From NCBI RefSeq assembly GCF_019375475.1, contig NZ_JAHXGQ010000004.1, positions 248,001 through 312,000 on the forward strand: 64,000 nt of DNA, read 5' to 3'. Both the position numbers and the translations under genes were made by a program. The stretch comes from Saccharothrix obliqua (GTDB lineage: Bacteria > Actinomycetota > Actinomycetes > Mycobacteriales > Pseudonocardiaceae). Positions 60,337-64,000 of the stretch are shown here, piece after piece; within the stretch, counting starts at the first letter, position 1, and each line of letters opens with the position of its first letter. The notes under the pieces were generated by a model, which did not search any database, was not told where the DNA came from, and saw only the letters and a program-made list of their open reading frames with translations.

Positions 60337-61125
60337 CCCAAAACCTCCACAGGGGACGGAGAGCTTTTGTCGCTGTCGGGAAGCTAACAGTCACCCTGTG
60401 CGAGAGGCGGTAACGAGCGACAACACCACTCGCCCAGGTTGCCTCTCACGCGCCGAATTCATCCGGATGGCCCGGATTAACCGCCCGATCGTGGTGTTCA
60501 GTTGTTGCACGCGGGAACATTCACAAGATCGAGCGATACAGCCCCATCAAATTCCGCGATGATGCGGAGAGCACGAACGCATGGCGTGACCATGGGGGCG
60601 AAACCGCATATCCACGGTGACGCTGAGTTACTCACTCGACCCGGGGAGTCGCAATCATGCGGCTACGGGAGGGCACGCGCACCCGGGTCGTGGAGATCCA
60701 CAGTGGACGAGCGGGGGACGCGACAACCACGCTCCGCTCCCACCGGTTTCGGAGCCGGCCCGCGCGGCTACCGGCAGCGGGCGCTCTCGTCGGACCGGCG
60801 CGCTCTTGTGTGACGGCACGCGTCGGTGAGCCGGCGGTCTTCCACCTGCGGCACAGCCCGTTCGGCCAGTGGCCTTCCGGTGGCCGGAAAACATCTGTCT
60901 GCGAGCGAGCAGCGGTCGGCCGGGGACACCCGCTTGCCCGGCGCGCGCACCTCCGCCGGCGGAGGTCTGTCCGCCCGCGAACGCCATCCCCGGCGAGCGT
61001 TCATCCGCCGGCGAACACCCGTCCGCCCGCGAGCGCCCATCCTTCTGCGACCCGTCCGCCGGCGAACACCCGGCAGCCGAGGGCACCTGCCTGTCGGCGG
61101 GCCGCGGCCGGCCCGCGTGCCGCCG
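60337..61125. other. Sparsely coding interval with degenerate repeats
   Basis: This 789-bp stretch separates the small secreted-protein gene from the next gene. It is AT-richer near 60340-60660, including an ATTCACAAGATCGAGCGATA segment. Open frames here lack ribosome sites and normal codon bias. Its right part (60970-61072) is a degenerate tandem array listed separately. The left part probably holds the promoter of the secreted-protein gene. No gene was recognised. Confidence 0.6.
60970..61072. repeat. Degenerate 17-18 bp tandem repeat, about six units
   Basis: Units of the form TCCGCC(C/G)GCGA(A/G)CrCCC(A/G) start at 60970, 60987, 61004, 61022, 61040 (15 bp) and 61055. Units 3 and 6 are identical over all 18 bp except one. 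In the minus-strand frame it would read as a hexapeptide repeat (CSPAD-like), but no ribosome site supports a gene. Confidence 0.7.
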
Positions 61126-61542
61126 TCAGCCGGCGGGCGTCTGGAAGACCACCATCGGCACCTGCGGGCGGGGCTTCGTGGCCGCCGGCGCCGCCACGGG
61201 CGTCACCGCCGGGGCCTCCCCCTGCTCGGCGACGGGCTCGACACCCCAGTCCCGCTCGGGTTCCGGCGCGGGCGCGGCGGGCTTCGGCTCGGCCGCCAAC
61301 TGCTGCTGCACGCGGGTGATCCACAGCAACCACATCGCCTCGTCCCGGTGGCCGCGGAACTCGGCCTTCAAACCGGACAGCGCACCGCGCACCCTCGCCC
61401 GGAGCACCTGGTCGTCACGCACCGCAGCCCACACGGCACGCGTTGTGCCGTCGGAGACCCGCACGTGCGCACGCACCTGCTCCGCCAACTCGTCCGCCGA
61501 CAGGGCGGACCAGGTCGCGACGATTTTCCGGCCACTGGTCAT
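61126..61542 (-). CDS. Hypothetical protein with Pro/Ala-rich tail
   Basis: The 138-aa product starts at ATG 61542 (MTSGRKIVATWSALSADEL). The first ~85 residues are helical and charged (AVWAAVRDDQVLRARVRGAL, EFRGHRDEAMWLLWITRVQQ), followed by a low-complexity Pro/Ala/Glu tail. An upstream frame extension to 61623 is unlikely. The ribosome site is weak. No family was recognised; codon use is normal for the window, which supports it being real. Confidence 0.65.
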   Translation of the reverse strand: MTSGRKIVATWSALSADELAEQVRAHVRVSDGTTRAVWAAVRDDQVLRARVRGALSGLKAEFRGHRDEAMWLLWITRVQQQLAAEPKPAAPAPEPERDWGVEPVAEQGEAPAVTPVAAPAATKPRPQVPMVVFQTPAG

Positions 61543-61965
61543 ACCACCATCTTGTCGGATCGCCGCCCCCAACACCGCGCCGACACGAAGTAAGAAATAT
61601 CTCCTAACGTGCTGGTTTCGCACCGTCCGAACGGGACGTCGTGGTCACTCGCCCCGAGCGGGGGCGACTCGGGCAGCGCAATGCGGGGCTCCGAATCGAA
61701 CGCGGCCACGTGGCCGGCCCCGTCCGTGCGCGCCAACAGGTGCGCACGGACGGGGTTGTGCCGACGAACGCCCCCAGCACGCCCGCCGACGCGGTGGACG
61801 GCGCGGCGCGGTCCACCCGTCCCGGGCCGCCGCCACCTTCCCGTTGGGGGACAACAGGAACGGACCACGTATCCCCTGACGAGCCGGTGGACCACCGGCG
61901 GTCCGTCAACAGTGGCGCGCGACGGCGAACAGCGGAATGGGCACAACTACCCACCACGGGGTCGG
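61543..61965. other. Intergenic interval with one strong hairpin
   Basis: This 423-bp gap has an AT-rich promoter-like patch next to the hypothetical gene (AAGTAAGAAATATCTCC at about 61590-61606, which can serve leftward transcription) and a strong hairpin at 61718-61755. Frames across it are low-complexity and lack start signals. No gene was seen. Confidence 0.6.
61718..61755. terminator. Hairpin downstream of the LuxR-type gene
   Basis: CCCCGTCCGTGCGC (61718-61731) pairs perfectly over 14 bp with GCGCACGGACGGGG (61742-61755) around a 10-nt loop. It is about 210 bp beyond the stop of the leftward LuxR gene, a likely transcription end. No T-run follows. Confidence 0.65.
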
Positions 61966-64000
61966 TCAGCCGTCGACCGGGGTCGAGTCGCCGGTCAGCA
62001 GCCCGAGGGACTGGGCGCGGAGCACCGCGGACAACCGGTCGGTGGTGCCGAGCTTGCGGTAGAGGTGTTGCAGGTGGCGGTGGACGGTGCGTGGTGAGAT
62101 GTCCATCCGGCGGGCGATGGCGTCGGCCGTCAAACCCTCCGCCAGCACGGTCAGCACCATGTGCTCGCGTTCCGTCAGGCCGCAGTCCGACACCGGGACC
62201 CACGTGCCGGCCAGGCGTTCGCTCAGACCCGGTTCACACGCCTCCAGCAGGTCGCGGGCCCGTTCGCGCTCCCGGCGCTCCGGCCGGGGCCACCCGGCGG
62301 CCCGGTGCAGGGCGGCGGCGATCAGCCGGGCGCGCCCGGCGTGGACCAGGTTGCCCAGCGCCTCGAACGCCGTCGCCGCGTCGGTCGCCGCGGTGGCGGC
62401 GGCGGCCGGGTCGGTGTGCCGCAACGCGCCGACCTCCGCCAGCCGGGCGTACCCGCCACGCAGCCCGGCGGGCAGGCCGTCCGCGACGCGACGTGCCCGC
62501 TCCGCCCACCGGGCGGCCTCGGCCACCCGGTCACGCGCGCCTTCCGCCAGCGCCGCCAGGGCACACCACTCGACCTCGGCCGCCGGGTCGTCCCGGACCG
62601 CGGCCACGCCGACCTCCGCGAGGTGGTCGGCGCAGCGGTCGGGCTCGCCCGCGTGGAGCAGGGCCAGCGCGAGCGCCACGTGCGCACGGGGCGTGCCACC
62701 GGCGACCGCCTCCGCCGCGAGTTCCAGGCCGGTCTCGGTCGCACCGCGCCACAGGGCGACGCGTGCCTTCCCGGCCAGTGCGAGCGACGTCGGCAGCCCG
62801 GCCAACGCGGCGGCCTCGGCGGCGTCGGTGAAGCACTCGTCGGCTTCCACGAGCCGGCCGAGGCGTTCCAGGGCCTCGCCGCGCACCTGCCAGAGCGGGA
62901 CCAGGAGGTCGTCGCGGTCGAGGCGGGCGAGGCGGATGGCGCGCTCGGTGTGCCGGACCGCGTCGGCGGGGCGTTCGAGGGTGACCTCGGCGCGGGCCAG
63001 GTCGAGCAACGCCTCGACGGGGCAGTCCGGCGTCCGGTCGGCGAGTTCGGCGGCTTCGGCCAGGGCGTGCGGGTCGTAGGGCGGCGTGGCGAGCCGAGCG
63101 GTCAGGGCTCGTGCCAGCAGAGCGGGGTCGCCGAACGCGCGTGCCGCGGCTTCGGCGTGGTCGGCCAGGGCGATGTCACGCAGCAGCCGGTCGCGGGCGG
63201 TGTGCGGTTCGGCGGCGGTGAGCAGGGCGGTCGCGTCGGCGTGACGGCCGTGGGCGCGTTGTGCGGCGGCGGCGCGCACGGCGATCTCCACGCCGTCCGG
63301 CGGGTGGGTGGCCAGCACGGCGCGGGCGGCGGCGTGGTGGTCGTCGGGCAGCCCGGCGGCCTGGGTGGCGGTGACGAGCTTGCGCAGGACGTGCTGCCGG
63401 GTCGCGGTGAGCGCGTCCGGCACCAGGCCCAACGCCTCGGTCAGCCGCCGCACCGCGACGGCGGGCGCGATGGCGGCCGACACGTCGGCCGCGCCCAGCA
63501 GGTCCGCCACCGCGGTCAGGTCGCCGACTTCGGCGTGCGCGGCGTGGTGCGCGCGGACCGCCACCGGGGCGTTGTCCTCGACCAGGGCGCGGATGGCGCG
63601 GGCGTGGGCGGTCGGCAGCCAGTCCACCGAGGCGTGGACCGCTTCCCGCAGCCGGGTTTCCCGGTAGGCCGGTTCGGTGCCGGCGCTCAGCACGCCGCGA
63701 GCCGTGAGCCGGGCCAGGGCGGCGTGGACCTCGGGCAGCGGTGTCGCCGCGACGGCGGCCACCAGGCGCGGTTCAGCGGAACCCAGCACGGCCACGGCCT
63801 GCGCCACGAGCAAGTCCTCCGACGGCAGAAGGGGCGGCTCGACGGCGAACGGGGCGAGAACAACCCCGTCAGCCGGGAACGGCGACGGACCAGGCCGATG
63901 CGCGGCGACGACCAGCACATCGCCCTCCGGAGCCCACCGAACCAGGTGCCGCAACAGTTCCAAGGAACCGGAGTCGGCCAGGTGCGCGTCGTCCACCACG
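61966..64000 (-). CDS. LAL-type LuxR-family regulator (AAA ATPase - helical repeats - HTH), cut at the window edge
   Basis: At least 678 residues lie inside the window, and the frame remains open at the right edge. The first visible segment, VDDAHLADSGSLELLRHLV, is the Walker B and following part of a STAND-type ATPase, so Walker A lies outside. A long region of TPR/MalT-like helices follows, rich in Ala/Glu/Arg. The C-terminal LuxR HTH (LTEREHMVLTVLAEGLTADA, RMDISPRTVHRHLQHLYRKLG) is complete. LAL regulators of this size control secondary metabolism or sugar use in actinomycetes. A target within this window cannot be stated. Confidence 0.93.
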   Translation of the reverse strand, partial: VVDDAHLADSGSLELLRHLVRWAPEGDVLVVAAHRPGPSPFPADGVVLAPFAVEPPLLPSEDLLVAQAVAVLGSAEPRLVAAVAATPLPEVHAALARLTARGVLSAGTEPAYRETRLREAVHASVDWLPTAHARAIRALVEDNAPVAVRAHHAAHAEVGDLTAVADLLGAADVSAAIAPAVAVRRLTEALGLVPDALTATRQHVLRKLVTATQAAGLPDDHHAAARAVLATHPPDGVEIAVRAAAAQRAHGRHADATALLTAAEPHTARDRLLRDIALADHAEAAARAFGDPALLARALTARLATPPYDPHALAEAAELADRTPDCPVEALLDLARAEVTLERPADAVRHTERAIRLARLDRDDLLVPLWQVRGEALERLGRLVEADECFTDAAEAAALAGLPTSLALAGKARVALWRGATETGLELAAEAVAGGTPRAHVALALALLHAGEPDRCADHLAEVGVAAVRDDPAAEVEWCALAALAEGARDRVAEAARWAERARRVADGLPAGLRGGYARLAEVGALRHTDPAAAATAATDAATAFEALGNLVHAGRARLIAAALHRAAGWPRPERRERERARDLLEACEPGLSERLAGTWVPVSDCGLTEREHMVLTVLAEGLTADAIARRMDISPRTVHRHLQHLYRKLGTTDRLSAVLRAQSLGLLTGDSTPVDG

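Noticed and set aside
60655-61086. 143-aa minus-strand frame with a hexapeptide-like repeat
   Set aside because: No ribosome site, composition follows the underlying DNA repeat; kept as a repeat, not a gene.
61609-62097. 162-aa plus-strand frame across the LuxR gene end
   Set aside because: Low-complexity and overlapping the conserved HTH-coding end of the LuxR gene on the other strand.

Overview
The window is about 72% GC by eye, with dense genes, frequent GTG and TTG starts and many 4-bp stop/start overlaps. This is typical of a filamentous actinomycete. An EF-hand protein that matches calerythrin in length (177 aa) and C-terminus, a PknB-type kinase fused to STAND and WD40 modules, a DosR/DosS-like pair and a LAL-type LuxR regulator all point to Pseudonocardiales (Saccharothrix, Lentzea or Saccharopolyspora-like). 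The genus is an inference. No tRNA, rRNA, CRISPR array, phage or IS element was seen.

Layout. 0-9 kb: an ECF41-type sigma factor with altered motifs, a membrane-anchored unknown protein, a trypsin-like protease and a convergent membrane protein, then a two-gene operon of a 1483-aa Ser/Thr kinase-STAND-WD40 protein and an FHA-like partner. 9-17.4 kb: two divergent MFS transporters around a triple 14-bp repeat, a MarR/EamA pair with a palindromic operator, a secreted CBM2-FN3-beta-helix protein, an AhpD-like protein, an amino-acid permease and a GNAT. 17.5-27.8 kb: a hypoxia/dormancy-type locus (acetate kinase, phosphoketolase, tandem Usp, small membrane protein, DevR-like regulator, heme-type DevS-like kinase, Acg-like nitroreductase, CorA, APH-like kinase). 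Four GGGACCTT-type boxes lie in its promoters, and tandem repeats follow usp and devS.

27.8-42.4 kb: a FAD oxidase, then a contiguous nine-gene minus-strand operon (IPNS-like oxygenase, MetY, alpha/beta hydrolase, complete oligopeptide-type ABC importer, shortened luciferase-like protein) that looks like uptake and breakdown of an organosulfur compound or peptide. A perfect DosR-type dyad lies upstream of it. Then come a small Cys/His protein with a textbook terminator, a secreted hydrolase, a MetX-like acyltransferase and a beta-propeller membrane protein.

42.4-58.1 kb is the most striking part: two fully translation-coupled operons diverging from one AT-rich promoter region. Leftward (nine genes): two DegT/DnrJ aminotransferases, UbiA-type prenyltransferase, FAD oxidoreductase, adenylate-forming ligase, methyltransferase, CaiB-like CoA-transferase, second ligase, AhpD-like protein. 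Rightward (six genes): Gfo/Idh oxidoreductase, TIM-barrel isomerase, M20 hydrolase, LDH2-family dehydrogenase, second Gfo/Idh, and an unrecognised 138-aa protein, closed by a strong hairpin. It reads as a complete small biosynthetic cluster joining an amino-sugar or aminocyclitol branch to an acyl-CoA/prenyl branch. I do not recognise it as a known pathway. Calerythrin and a WecC/WbpA-type UDP-sugar dehydrogenase lie just beyond it. 60-64 kb: a small secreted protein, a sparsely coding stretch with degenerate 18-bp repeats, an unknown protein and a LuxR-LAL regulator cut by the window edge.
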